Assembly: GCF_000820005.1 (NCBI RefSeq)
Contig: NZ_CDBL01000077.1
Coordinates: 60,724 to 124,723, forward strand
Source of the DNA: Aeromonas piscicola
GTDB lineage: Bacteria > Pseudomonadota > Gammaproteobacteria > Enterobacterales > Aeromonadaceae
Length of the DNA stretch: 64,000 bases
Direction: 5' to 3'
Both the position numbers and the translations under genes were made by a program. This document shows positions 19,518 through 28,374 of this stretch, piece by piece. The stretch's first letter is position 1; the number at the start of each line of letters is the position of its first letter. A model generated the notes under the pieces. That model ran no database searches and had not been told where the DNA came from. It saw only the letters and a program-made list of their open reading frames with translations.

Positions 19518-19781
19518 TCAATACTCCAGAAACTTCTCGCCGCAGCGTTCGCAGATCAGATGTTTTACATGGGTGGCCTGATAGGCGAGGGTCTGGCCGA
19601 ATACCGCATTGGTCAGGCTGCTGGAGCGAAAGGCTTGCCAGAAGGCTTTGCGCGGGTCTTTGGGCATTACATCCTGGCTGTGATCCCGTGGCACCAGTAC
19701 CACTATATGGCGGGTGCGCTCCCTGCATTTGTCACAGCGATGGATTTCACTTGGCGGGTTCTGGTCGTGCTGGCTGGTCAT
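19518..19781 (-). CDS. Small zinc-ribbon protein
   Basis: This is an 87-residue protein from the ATG at 19781 (MTSQHDQNPPSEIHRCDKCR). Two CxxC pairs, CDKC (about 16-19) and CERC near the C-terminus (about 78-81), would form one zinc ribbon spanning the protein. The intervening region is polar with a short hydrophobic helix (FWQAFRSSSLTNAVFGQTLAYQ). The CxxC...CxxC layout with an aromatic tail resembles the twin zinc-ribbon proteins at 31291-31883, but those also carry a membrane helix. Function is unknown. It stands alone between decayed sequence and the ROK gene. Confidence 0.65.
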   Translation of the reverse strand: MTSQHDQNPPSEIHRCDKCRERTRHIVVLVPRDHSQDVMPKDPRKAFWQAFRSSSLTNAVFGQTLAYQATHVKHLICERCGEKFLEY

Positions 19782-19940
19782 GATGGCGCTCGTGCAGGCT
19801 TGTGAAGAGAGTGGGGCGCCCATCATATTCCTCCCCACTTGGCTCTCAACCCCCTCGCCAGAGGGAGTTTGCCAATCGGGATCGGGATCACCTTTCCGGC
19901 GACCGGGGCCAGTCAGGGGACTGCGTCCTATCTCTGCTTG

Positions 19941-21155
19941 TCAGCCGGGGACGCTGGCATCGCTGCGCCGTTCCAGTGCCCGCTCCACATAGAGATAGCC
20001 GATGCCCATCACCTGTTGGGCGCGGTTGAGCGTGCCGACGCGCAGTTGGGTTGCATTGACCGCATCGCTGCAATCGAATGGATTGGCGCCGGTCTGGTGG
20101 ATAATGGTCTGCAGCCAGGTTTCACCAAAGCCGCAGCTGCGGCCATAGAGCCAGATGCGGTTGATGTTGAGGATATTGAGGAAGTTGTAGAGGCTCAGGC
20201 CAATGGCGCGGGCCCCTTCGTCCACCAGGGCGCGGATCATGGCATCTCCCTGATGGTAGAGTGCGAGCAGCTGGGTCGTATCCAGCTCCACACCCGCCAG
20301 CGCCGGGTTGTCGGCACTGGTTTGTTGCTTGAGAAACACCCTGGCCCGTTTTTTGATGGCAAACAGCGAGGCGACCGTCTCCAGGCAGCCGTAGCGGCCG
20401 CAGGCACAGGCGCTGCCGTCCGGGTTGATGATGGTGTGGCCTATCTGGCCGCTGCCAAACAGGGCACCCCGATAGATCTGGCCGTTGATGATAAAGGCGG
20501 ACCCTATGCCGTAGTCGACGTTGATGACACAAAAATCCCCGTTTCCTTCCCGGCCCTGCCACTTCTGGGCCAGTGCCAGCATGATGCAGTCGTTATCCAC
20601 CATCACCTCGCAACCCAGCCGCTCCTCCAGCAGGTACTTGAGCTCGACCGGCGCGTGCCATGGGGCTTGCGGCATGGTTTGCGACACCCCGGTCGCCGGA
20701 TTGACCTGACCGTGTACCGACAGGGCCAGCCGGATCGCCAGCCCCTTGTGGCGGCGTTTGTGCTGGTAGTAGTGCGCTTCAATCAGGCGCAGCAGTTCAT
20801 CTGGGGTTTGCGGGGCAATCTTTTGGTCGCTGAACTCACCCTGCGGGGTGATCAGGTTATCCACCAGTATGCTCTCCAGACGGGTGGGGCTGATATTGAG
20901 GCAAAGAATGGCCCCCTGGCCGCTGGCAATGCGGTAGCTGCCGCCATTGATGCCGCGCTGGGAGAGGTTCTGTTCGCTGTGGTTGATGGCGCCATCGGCA
21001 ACCAGTTCGTCGAGGATCTTGCTGACCGCCGGGATGGAGAGCTCGCAATGGCGGGCCAGGGTGGACTTGCTCGCCTCCTTGAGCTGATAGAGCAGGGCCA
21101 GCAGCACCTGCTTGTTGTGGTGGCGGACTTTCTGGTTGTTCAACCCTATGTTCAT
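19941..21155 (-). CDS. ROK-family transcriptional repressor
   Basis: This is a 404-residue NagC/Mlc-like repressor. An N-terminal winged helix (about 10-75; KQVLLALLYQLKEASKSTLA, then SIPAVSKILDELVADG) is joined to a ROK sugar-kinase fold. The zinc-binding signature CACGRYGCLE (about 250-259) is intact, as is DYGIGSAFIINGQIYRGALF. Such proteins leave DNA when a sugar or phosphosugar binds. The gene is divergent from the DUF5107-TPR gene, which is followed by a sugar porter and an epimerase, so it very likely represses that catabolic operon and itself. The inducer is not evident from sequence. Confidence 0.9.
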   Translation of the reverse strand: MNIGLNNQKVRHHNKQVLLALLYQLKEASKSTLARHCELSIPAVSKILDELVADGAINHSEQNLSQRGINGGSYRIASGQGAILCLNISPTRLESILVDNLITPQGEFSDQKIAPQTPDELLRLIEAHYYQHKRRHKGLAIRLALSVHGQVNPATGVSQTMPQAPWHAPVELKYLLEERLGCEVMVDNDCIMLALAQKWQGREGNGDFCVINVDYGIGSAFIINGQIYRGALFGSGQIGHTIINPDGSACACGRYGCLETVASLFAIKKRARVFLKQQTSADNPALAGVELDTTQLLALYHQGDAMIRALVDEGARAIGLSLYNFLNILNINRIWLYGRSCGFGETWLQTIIHQTGANPFDCSDAVNATQLRVGTLNRAQQVMGIGYLYVERALERRSDASVPG

Positions 21156-21195
21156 CTATTCACTAAACTCCGCTTACTGTATTGCGTGATCTTTA

Positions 21196-21208
21196 AGCGA
21201 AAATCGCT
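21196..21208. promoter_or_regulatory. Candidate operator in the ROK/DUF5107 divergent promoter
   Basis: AGCGA-AAA-TCGCT is a perfect 5+3+5 palindrome in the 119-base gap between the divergent starts. A second short palindrome, AAACGTTT, lies at 21239-21246, the core of LacI-type operators. Either could be a repressor site. Confidence 0.4.
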
Positions 21209-21274
21209 GTCATCGCCATTCTAAACTGGCCTCATCGAAACGTTTACTAATAAATGTTGAATGAGGCGAGATTG

Positions 21275-24200
21275 ATGAGAGCTGATGTAAGAGTCTGGGT
21301 AGAGGCCGTCACCCTGCCGACCTACGAGGTCGGTGCCGAAGATCCCAACCCCATGTTTCTCGAGAAGCGGGTCTATCAGGGCTCCTCGGGGGCCGTCTAT
21401 CCCTATGGTGTGATCGACACCCTCACCGGCCAGAAGCAGATGAAGTCCTATCAGGCGGTCTGGCTGGAGAACGACTTTATCAAGGTGATGCTGCTGCCGG
21501 AGTTGGGTGGCCGTATCCACCGTGCCTACGACAAGGTGATGAATCGCGACTTCGTCTATTACAACGAGGTGATCAAACCGGCGCTGGTGGGGCTGGTGGG
21601 GCCCTGGATCTCCGGCGGCATCGAGTTCAACTGGCCGCAGCACCACAGACCCACAACCTTTATGCCGGTGGATTTCACCATTGCGGAGCAGGAGGGCGGC
21701 GCCAAGACCGTCTGGCTCGGCGAGGTCGAGCCGATGCGTGGTCTGCAGGTGATGGCGGGCTTCACCCTCTATCCCGACAAGGCGCTTATCGAGATCACCG
21801 GCAAGGTGTTCAACGGCAACGACACGCCGCGCCACTTCCTCTGGTGGTCCAACCCGGCAGTGAAAGGGGGCGATGCCCACCAGAGCGTCTTCCCGCCCGA
21901 TGTGACTGCCGTCTATGACCACGGCAAACGCGACGTCAGTGCCTTCCCCATCGCCCGCGGCACCTATTACAAGGTGGACTACTCCGCCGGGGTCGATATC
22001 TCCCGTTACCGCAACATTCCGGTGCCCACCTCCTATATGGCAGACAAGTCTGACTACGACTTCGTCGGCGCCTACTGTCATGACGAGCAGGGCGGCCTGT
22101 TGCACGTGGCGGATCACCATGTTTCGCCGGGCAAGAAGCAGTGGAGCTGGGGCAACTGTGACTTCGGTCTGGCCTGGGATCGCAACCTGACCGACCACAA
22201 CGGCCCCTACATCGAGCTGATGACCGGGGTCTACACCGACAACCAGCCCGACTTCACCTGGCTGGATGCGGGGGAGGAGAAGGTGTTCGTGCAGAACTTC
22301 CTGCCCTACAACACCCTCGGCACCCTGCAAAATGCCAACACCCGCGCCGCCATCAAGCTGGAGCGCACCGACGATGGTCTGCTGTGCGGTGCCTACGCAA
22401 TCGCGCCGCTGTGCCATGCCCGTTTCGAAGTGAGTGACGAAGGCGGCGTGCTGTTCACCCAGACGCTGGACCTGCAACCGGGTCAAGCCTGGCTTGAGCC
22501 GTTCGCCATCACCAGCGAGGGACGTTTGCAGGTGCGCCTGCTGGATGAGCAGGGCCAGCCGATCCTGAGCTATCTCGAGCATCAGCCCGCAGCCGAAGCC
22601 CTGCCGGATCCGGCCACGGCGCCGGAGCCTGCCGTCAATCTCGACTCGGTCGACGAGCTCTACTTCATCGGCCAGCATCTTGAGCAGTATCTGCACGCCA
22701 GCCGCTCGCCCTTTGATTACTACCTGCGGGCTCTGGAGCTGGATGGTGGCGACTATCGCTGCAACCTGGCGCTGGCGACGCTGGAGTACAACCGCGCCAA
22801 CTATGAGCAGGCGCTGGGCTACGCCAATCAGGCGCTGGTCCGTGCCCATCGGCTCAACAAGAACCCCCAGTGTGGCAAGGCCAGCTTGCTGCGCGGCCAC
22901 ATTGAGGAGCGTTTGGGGCAGTTCGATGCCGCCTTCGATGACTTCTACAAGGCGACCTGGAGCGGCAACTGCCGCGACAGTGGCTTCCTCGGGCTGGCCC
23001 GCATCGCCATGGTGCGCCGTGATCCGCTGCAGGCACTGCCCTTTGTCGAGAAGAGTCTTGCGGTCAACGGCACCCACTACTGTGCCATCGCCCTCAAAGG
23101 GTTGGCGCTGCTGGAGTCTGGCCAGCGAGAGGCCGCCATCGCCTATATCGACGAGCAGCGAGTCCGTTATCCGCTTCACTATCAGCTGGCCTTCCTGCGC
23201 TGGCTGGCAAGCGAGCAGCCGACCGATCTCGAGGCGCTGCGCACCCTGTGCAACGGGCGCGGGGTGAACCTCTGTTTCCTGGCCAGCAATCTGCTGGCGC
23301 TGGGACGCCCCGAGCTGGCGCAGCAACTGCTCTCAGCACTGACGGTGGAAGAGACCCTGCCGCTGCTGTTTCAGGCCGCGCTGCTGCCGGAAGGTGAGGC
23401 GCAAGATGCCCTGCTGCAACGGGCCGAGCAGGCCTTTGGCCGCAAGGTGCGCTTCCCCAATACCCTTGGCGAGGTGGCCATGCTGGCGCAACTGCCCCAC
23501 AGCTGGTTCGCCAGCTATCTGCTGGGCTGCTTCCACTACAGCAAGCGCAGCTACCCGCAAGCCATCGCCCTGTGGCAGCAGGTGTGCGAGCAGGCACCCG
23601 GATTTGCCCCGGCCTGGCGCAACCTTGGCATCTATCACTTCAACAAGAGCTGCGATCCGGTGGCGGCCGAGCAGTGTCTGAGTCGGGCCTTTGCCCTCAA
23701 GCCAGACGATGCCCGTCTGCTGTTCGAGCTGGATCAACTGCACAAGCGCTGCGCCATGGCCCCCGCCGAGCGGCTGGCGCTGCTGGAGGCGCATCGTGAG
23801 GTGGCCCTCAAGCGCGACGATCTGACCGCCGAATTGCTCAGCCTCTATCACATCACCGGCCAGCTGGATGCGGCGGCCGAGATCTTGCGGCTGCGCGAAT
23901 TCCACCCCTGGGAGGGGGGCGAGGGCAAGGTGACCGGCCAGTACCTCATCAATCAGCAGCGCCGGGCGCTGGTGTTGATGACTCAAGGACGCCATGAGCA
24001 GGCCATTCCGTTGCTGCAACAGGCGCTGCACTACCCCCTCAATCTGGGGGAGGGGCGTCTGGTGGGACAGACCGATAACGACATCCACTACCTGCTGGCG
24101 CTCTGCCATCTGGCTTGTGACAACCAGAGTCTGGCGGTCCAGTGCCTGCAACAGGCCTGCCTCGGCCAAGGATCGCTCGGGGCCAGCCGCTACTACAACG

Positions 24201-24553
24201 ATCAGCCGGTGGATTACCTCTTCTATCAGGGCATGGCGCTGGCACGTCTTGGCCGGGTTGCGGAGGCGCAGCGTCTGTTCGAGGGAATGGTGGCCTGGGC
24301 CGAGCAGGCGATGGGCGAGTCGGTCGAGGCGGACTTTTTCGCCGTCTCGCTACCCGACCTCATCGTGCTGGATGACGATCCGCAGCACCAACATCGCCAG
24401 CACTGCCTGCTGGTCAGGGCGCTCGGCTTGTTGGGGTTGGGTCAGCGCGATGGCTGTGAACAAACCTTGCGAGAGCTGCTCGCCCTCAACCCGGCTCACG
24501 ACAAGGGGCACCTCTTTGCCCTGATCTGCCGCGAGCTGTCACTCCACTCATAA
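21275..24553 (+). CDS. Giant DUF5107-TPR protein, putative sugar-processing or sugar-binding
   Basis: The protein has 1,092 residues from the ATG at 21275, which has GAGG eight bases upstream; an in-frame ATG at 21254 lacks a ribosome site. Residues about 1-420 match the DUF5107 beta-sandwich, related to galactose mutarotase folds (LLPELGGRIHRAYDKVMNRD, GGIEFNWPQHHRP, DNQPDFTWLDAGEEK). Residues about 450-1,090 are a long run of tetratricopeptide repeats (for example ANYEQALGYANQALVRAH). There is no signal peptide or membrane span. It heads an operon with a sugar porter and an aldose epimerase under a ROK repressor. Related proteins accompany carbohydrate loci, but no reaction has been settled to my knowledge. 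Confidence 0.88.
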   Translation: MRADVRVWVEAVTLPTYEVGAEDPNPMFLEKRVYQGSSGAVYPYGVIDTLTGQKQMKSYQAVWLENDFIKVMLLPELGGRIHRAYDKVMNRDFVYYNEVIKPALVGLVGPWISGGIEFNWPQHHRPTTFMPVDFTIAEQEGGAKTVWLGEVEPMRGLQVMAGFTLYPDKALIEITGKVFNGNDTPRHFLWWSNPAVKGGDAHQSVFPPDVTAVYDHGKRDVSAFPIARGTYYKVDYSAGVDISRYRNIPVPTSYMADKSDYDFVGAYCHDEQGGLLHVADHHVSPGKKQWSWGNCDFGLAWDRNLTDHNGPYIELMTGVYTDNQPDFTWLDAGEEKVFVQNFLPYNTLGTLQNANTRAAIKLERTDDGLLCGAYAIAPLCHARFEVSDEGGVLFTQTLDLQPGQAWLEPFAITSEGRLQVRLLDEQGQPILSYLEHQPAAEALPDPATAPEPAVNLDSVDELYFIGQHLEQYLHASRSPFDYYLRALELDGGDYRCNLALATLEYNRANYEQALGYANQALVRAHRLNKNPQCGKASLLRGHIEERLGQFDAAFDDFYKATWSGNCRDSGFLGLARIAMVRRDPLQALPFVEKSLAVNGTHYCAIALKGLALLESGQREAAIAYIDEQRVRYPLHYQLAFLRWLASEQPTDLEALRTLCNGRGVNLCFLASNLLALGRPELAQQLLSALTVEETLPLLFQAALLPEGEAQDALLQRAEQAFGRKVRFPNTLGEVAMLAQLPHSWFASYLLGCFHYSKRSYPQAIALWQQVCEQAPGFAPAWRNLGIYHFNKSCDPVAAEQCLSRAFALKPDDARLLFELDQLHKRCAMAPAERLALLEAHREVALKRDDLTAELLSLYHITGQLDAAAEILRLREFHPWEGGEGKVTGQYLINQQRRALVLMTQGRHEQAIPLLQQALHYPLNLGEGRLVGQTDNDIHYLLALCHLACDNQSLAVQCLQQACLGQGSLGASRYYNDQPVDYLFYQGMALARLGRVAEAQRLFEGMVAWAEQAMGESVEADFFAVSLPDLIVLDDDPQHQHRQHCLLVRALGLLGLGQRDGCEQTLRELLALNPAHDKGHLFALICRELSLHS

Positions 24554-24570
24554 CACTCATAACAAAAACC

Positions 24571-24596
24571 GGCGCCCCGCCACGGTGAGGGGCGCC
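24571..24596. terminator. GC-rich hairpin between the DUF5107 and MFS genes
   Basis: GGCGCCCC and GGGGCGCC pair around a ten-base loop, 17 bases after the stop of the DUF5107 gene. No T-run follows on the plus strand, so it may limit 3' decay or attenuate rather than fully end transcription before the porter gene. Confidence 0.5.
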
Positions 24597-24634
24597 ACTG
24601 CACCCTACAATCGACAAGATGATAAGGATGAGTC

Positions 24635-26086
24635 ATGGAACGCACGACAAATCAATTGGATACGAATGGGCTCAATATGAGCTACATCTGGATGATCTGC
24701 CTGGTGGCCGCCTGCGGTGGCCTGCTGTTTGGTTATGACTGGGTCGTGATTGGCGGGGCCAAGCCCTTCTATGAGGCCTACTTCGCCATTACGGATCCGG
24801 CCCAGTCCGGCTGGGCCATGAGTTCGGCGCTGGTGGGCTGCGTGCTGGGGGCCGCCATTTCCGGTTGGTCTGCCGACCGCTTCGGTCGCAAGAAGCCGCT
24901 GATCTTGGCCGCCGTCCTGTTCACCATCTCGGCGTGGGGCACTGCGGCGGCCAGCGACTTCGATCTGTTCGTGGTCTATCGCATCATAGGCGGTATCGGC
25001 ATCGGTCTGGCCTCTGCGCTTTCGCCCATGTACATCGCCGAGATAAGCCCGGCCGAAAAACGGGGCAAGTTCGTGGCCATTAACCAGCTCACCATAGTCA
25101 TCGGGGTGCTGGCCGCCCAGTTGGTGAACCTGATGATCGCCGATCCGGTGGCGAGCAATGCAACTCAGGCCGATATTCTGGCTACCTGGAATGGCCAGTC
25201 CGGCTGGCGCTGGATGTTCGGCGCCGAACTGGTGCCGGCCCTGGCGTTTCTGGTGTTGATGTTCTTCGTGCCGGAGTCGCCGCGCTGGTTGGCCAAAGAT
25301 GGTCAGTATGAGAAAGCCTCCCGCATGCTCGGCAAGATTGGCGGTGATGCCTATGCCAAGCAGACCCTGGCCGATATCCGTCAAACCCTGGTGGGCGAGA
25401 CCCACAAGGTTTCGCTGGCGGAGCTGGGCAAACCCTCGGTGCGGCCAATCCTCATCATCGGAATTGTGCTGGCGGTGTTCCAGCAGTGGTGCGGCATCAA
25501 CGTCATCTTCAACTATGCGCAGGAGATCTTCGCCTCCGCCGGGTTTGACATCAACAGCACCCTCAAATCCATCGTCGCCACCGGTCTTATCAACCTGCTG
25601 TTTACCCTGATTGCGCTGCCCATGGTGGACAAGATTGGCCGTCGCAAGCTGATGCTGATTGGCTCGGCGGGGCTGACCATCATCTATGCCATGATGGCGG
25701 CTGCCTATGCCAGCGGTATGCTGGGGCTGCCAGTGTTGCTGCTGGTGCTGGCGGCCATCGCCATCTATGCCCTGACCCTGGCGCCGGTCACCTGGGTGCT
25801 GCTCTCGGAGATTTTCCCCAACCGGGTGCGCGGATTGGCGATGTCGGCCGGTACGCTGGCGCTCTGGATTGCCTGTTTCGTCCTGACCTACACCTTCCCG
25901 CTACTCAATGCCGGGCTGGGCGCTGCAGGCAGTTTCCTGCTTTATGGCCTCATCTGTTTCGCCGGTCTCATCTTTATCTATCGCAAGGTGCCCGAGACCA
26001 AGGGGGTGACGCTGGAAGCGCTGGAAGCTCAGCTGGCCCAGGGCAAGGTCGAACTGACTCCGGCCAAGGCGAGTACGGCTGCATGA
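24635..26086 (+). CDS. Sugar porter of the MFS (XylE/GalP-like proton symporter)
   Basis: This is a 483-residue inner-membrane transporter with 12 predicted helices. Sugar-porter signatures are visible: GWSADRFGRKKPL after helix 2, PESPRWLAKDG at the end of helix 6, VDKIGRRKL in the second half and PVTWVLLSEIFPNRVRG after helix 10. The long loop between helices 3 and 6 (VASNATQADILATWNGQSGW) and overall pattern resemble XylE. The ATG at 24635 has AAGGA six bases upstream. It is second in the DUF5107-porter-epimerase operon. The substrate is probably a hexose or pentose that induces through the ROK protein. Confidence 0.9.
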   Translation: MERTTNQLDTNGLNMSYIWMICLVAACGGLLFGYDWVVIGGAKPFYEAYFAITDPAQSGWAMSSALVGCVLGAAISGWSADRFGRKKPLILAAVLFTISAWGTAAASDFDLFVVYRIIGGIGIGLASALSPMYIAEISPAEKRGKFVAINQLTIVIGVLAAQLVNLMIADPVASNATQADILATWNGQSGWRWMFGAELVPALAFLVLMFFVPESPRWLAKDGQYEKASRMLGKIGGDAYAKQTLADIRQTLVGETHKVSLAELGKPSVRPILIIGIVLAVFQQWCGINVIFNYAQEIFASAGFDINSTLKSIVATGLINLLFTLIALPMVDKIGRRKLMLIGSAGLTIIYAMMAAAYASGMLGLPVLLLVLAAIAIYALTLAPVTWVLLSEIFPNRVRGLAMSAGTLALWIACFVLTYTFPLLNAGLGAAGSFLLYGLICFAGLIFIYRKVPETKGVTLEALEAQLAQGKVELTPAKASTAA

Positions 26087-26949
26087 CGGTATACACATTG
26101 AGCAACCCGCATCTTAGGATGCGGGTTTCAACACAAGGGGCCTGCCTGCTGGGGCTGGAAGATGACAAAGGGCGCCCGCTGCTGCGAGACACTGACCTGG
26201 CGCAGCCCTGGCATCCCGGGCAGAGCGCGCTGTTTCCCATGTTGCCGCTGGCCAATCGGGTAGCGGGCAATCGGTTCGAGCTGTGGGGGGATGAGTGTGC
26301 ATTGCCCGCGAGCGAGCTTGATCCCGACTTCTTTTTGCATGGGGATGGCTGGTTGCAGCCCTGGCAGCCGGTTGCGTTGACCGACAGCTCGGTGACCTTG
26401 CAGCTCACCAGCCAGAATGGCCCTTTTCACTATCTGGCTGAGCTCGACTATCGGCTGCAGGGAGCGAGCCTGGTGGCGCGGATCAGCCTGACCCATCTCG
26501 GGGAGAGCCCCGGCCTCTACGGCGCCGGTTTCCACCCCTTTTTCTGGCGCGACGAGCAGACTCGAATACGCTTTCTGGCGAGCGGCGTCTGGCAGGAGGG
26601 GGAGGACCATTTGCCGACCGATTGGTCGAGTCGGCTGGCGCCCAAGCTCGACTTTCGCCAGTGGCAGCGCCCGCAAGGGTGGCTCAACCACTGTTATGGC
26701 GGCTGGCGTGGTCAGGCCGAGATTGACCATCCTGCTCGCCAGCAGCGCCTGATGGTTTCAAGCGAGTGCGCCTTCCTGATGCTCTACCAGCCCGATGAGG
26801 GGAGTGGCTTCGTCTGTCTGGAGCCCCAGAGTCACGCCGCCAATGCCCACCACATGGCAGGTCACCCTGGCCTGCGCCTGCTCAGCCGCGGCGATCGCAT
26901 GAGCATCGGCATGACCCTCAGCCTGCAGCGGACACAAGCAGCCCAATAA
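26083..26949 (+). CDS. Aldose 1-epimerase (galactose mutarotase family)
   Basis: This is a 288-residue soluble beta-sandwich protein that interconverts alpha and beta anomers of free sugars. Family landmarks are ALFPMLPLANRVAGNRFELW (about 48-67), the catalytic-type His in FHPFFWRDEQ (about 149-158) and PDEGSGFVCLEPQSHAANAH near the C-terminus, with the conserved acid in CLEPQ. The ATG at 26083 overlaps the porter stop (ATGA), so translation is coupled. It would present the imported sugar in the anomer used downstream. It fits the family better than it fits E. coli GalM specifically. Confidence 0.85.
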   Translation: MTVYTLSNPHLRMRVSTQGACLLGLEDDKGRPLLRDTDLAQPWHPGQSALFPMLPLANRVAGNRFELWGDECALPASELDPDFFLHGDGWLQPWQPVALTDSSVTLQLTSQNGPFHYLAELDYRLQGASLVARISLTHLGESPGLYGAGFHPFFWRDEQTRIRFLASGVWQEGEDHLPTDWSSRLAPKLDFRQWQRPQGWLNHCYGGWRGQAEIDHPARQQRLMVSSECAFLMLYQPDEGSGFVCLEPQSHAANAHHMAGHPGLRLLSRGDRMSIGMTLSLQRTQAAQ

Positions 26950-27021
26950 CCTTCCCTGGCTCCCTTTAACGACAGGAAGCCTGCAAGGGCCTCAAGGATA
27001 TGGGCGGGAGAGATCCTGACC

Positions 27022-28089
27022 TCAGGCCGACTCCCGCTTCTGCAGATTGGGGGTGATGATATGGCGATTGGGGGCAAGCTCGGGTTGCTGCATCCGGGTC
27101 AGCAGCCGCTGGGCGGCTTGTCTGCCAATTTCACGGGCCGGTGAGCTGATGAAGGTGAGGGCAGGGGAGGTGAGTTCCGCCTCTGCCACGTCGTCAAAGC
27201 CGAGCAGGGCGACCTGCTGGCCTATGTAGTTGTCCTTGCCCACGGTGCGCCCGCTCGCCTCCACCCCGTAAATGCCGCCGAGCGCAACCTCTGGGTAGTG
27301 GCAGAGCACGGCGGTTACCTTGGGATGCTGGTGCAGCAGCTGGGCTATGGTGTCGGCTGCGCTGCGCTGGGTGCGCTCGCACTCCAGTACCCACTCCGGT
27401 TTGAAGGGGAGGCCGTATTGCAGCAGGCTGGCGCAGTAGCCGCCGATGCGCTCGGCGCGGGTGAGGGAGTCGGCTCGCCCGCCCACGTAGGCGATATGGC
27501 GGTGGCCCTGCTCGATGAGATAGGTGGTAGCCTGCTGGGCGGCATGGGTGTTGTCGGGGCCGATAAAGTCCACGTCATCCCGGTAGTAGGAGCGGGCGGC
27601 GCACACCACCGGCAGCTCTGAGTCGAGCAGGGTCTCCAGGGTTTTGGCCGCCGCGCCGCGCACCGGATTGAAGATGATGCCCGCCACCCCTTGCCGTGAC
27701 AGGGACTGGATGCTCTGCTGCAACCGCTCCGGGCTGTGGCCGCACTGGGTCAAAAACAGCAAATAGCCCTGCTGCTCCAGCACCTCGCTCACCCCGGCGG
27801 TCACCTCGGTATAGAAGGGATCCGTGATGTCGCGCAGGATCAGCCCCACCAGATTGGATTGCTGGCTGCGCAGGTTGGCGGCGGCGCTGTTGGGCACGTA
27901 GTCGAGCTCTTTTATCGCCTGCTGCACCCGCTCGGTGGTGGCCGGGGAGATACGGCCCTTGCCATTGAGTACCATGGAGACGGTAGTGACCGAAACCCCC
28001 GCCAGCTGGGCGACATCGGTGATCTTGACGTTTTTCGAGACGAGCGGTTTGGTCGACATAGGTTTGGACGGCATGGGTTGTGACGACAT
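27022..28089 (-). CDS. malI: LacI-family repressor MalI
   Basis: MalI represses malXY and itself. The protein matches E. coli MalI along its length: KITDVAQLAGVSVTTVSMVL, then NGKGRISPATTERV for the DNA-binding domain, LILRDITDPFYTEVTAGVSE, DDVDFIGPDNTHAAQQATTY and LTRAERIGGYCASLLQYGLP. The start is uncertain; I used the ATG at 28089 (355 residues), while an ATG at 28059 is closer to the E. coli length. The divergent malX gene and two LacI-type palindromes in the shared promoter region support the call. Its natural inducer is not established. Confidence 0.93.
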   Translation of the reverse strand: MSSQPMPSKPMSTKPLVSKNVKITDVAQLAGVSVTTVSMVLNGKGRISPATTERVQQAIKELDYVPNSAAANLRSQQSNLVGLILRDITDPFYTEVTAGVSEVLEQQGYLLFLTQCGHSPERLQQSIQSLSRQGVAGIIFNPVRGAAAKTLETLLDSELPVVCAARSYYRDDVDFIGPDNTHAAQQATTYLIEQGHRHIAYVGGRADSLTRAERIGGYCASLLQYGLPFKPEWVLECERTQRSAADTIAQLLHQHPKVTAVLCHYPEVALGGIYGVEASGRTVGKDNYIGQQVALLGFDDVAEAELTSPALTFISSPAREIGRQAAQRLLTRMQQPELAPNRHIITPNLQKRESA

Positions 28090-28156
28090 AGGGCGAGTGC
28101 TGCAGCCATGGGCAAAGAGACCGGAGAACCACAGCATACCCCCTCGCATACCCAAG

Positions 28157-28168
28157 TGAAACGTTACA
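28157..28168. promoter_or_regulatory. Candidate second MalI operator, near malI
   Basis: TGAAACGTTACA is an almost symmetrical LacI-type site centred on a CG, with one mismatch between its arms. It sits 68 bases before the malI ATG used here, a suitable place for autorepression. Confidence 0.45.
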
Positions 28169-28255
28169 TCACAGCTGCGCCGATCTGGCTCACAGATTTT
28201 GATCCACTCGCCATTCAGGCCTGCCATTCTGTGATCCTGTCGGCACTTGTGAGTT

Positions 28256-28271
28256 GATAAAACGTTTTATC
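28256..28271. promoter_or_regulatory. MalI operator upstream of malX
   Basis: GATAAAACGTTTTATC is a perfect 16-base palindrome, the same sequence I recall for the E. coli MalI operator at malX. It lies about 104 bases before the malX start, in the malI-malX divergent region. Confidence 0.8.
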
Positions 28272-28374
28272 ATCCACAAAACCTGATGCGGTCTCTCTCC
28301 CCTGCCTGCCCTCCCCGGCGCAGTGCGGGACATCTGCATCGAGACGTGACCTTCACTTCACAAGGATCAGACAC

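Noticed and set aside
21221..23326. A 701-codon minus-strand open frame
   Set aside because: It is antisense to the DUF5107-TPR gene, which has a good ribosome site and family motifs. The composition is Val/Gln/Arg-rich shadow sequence.
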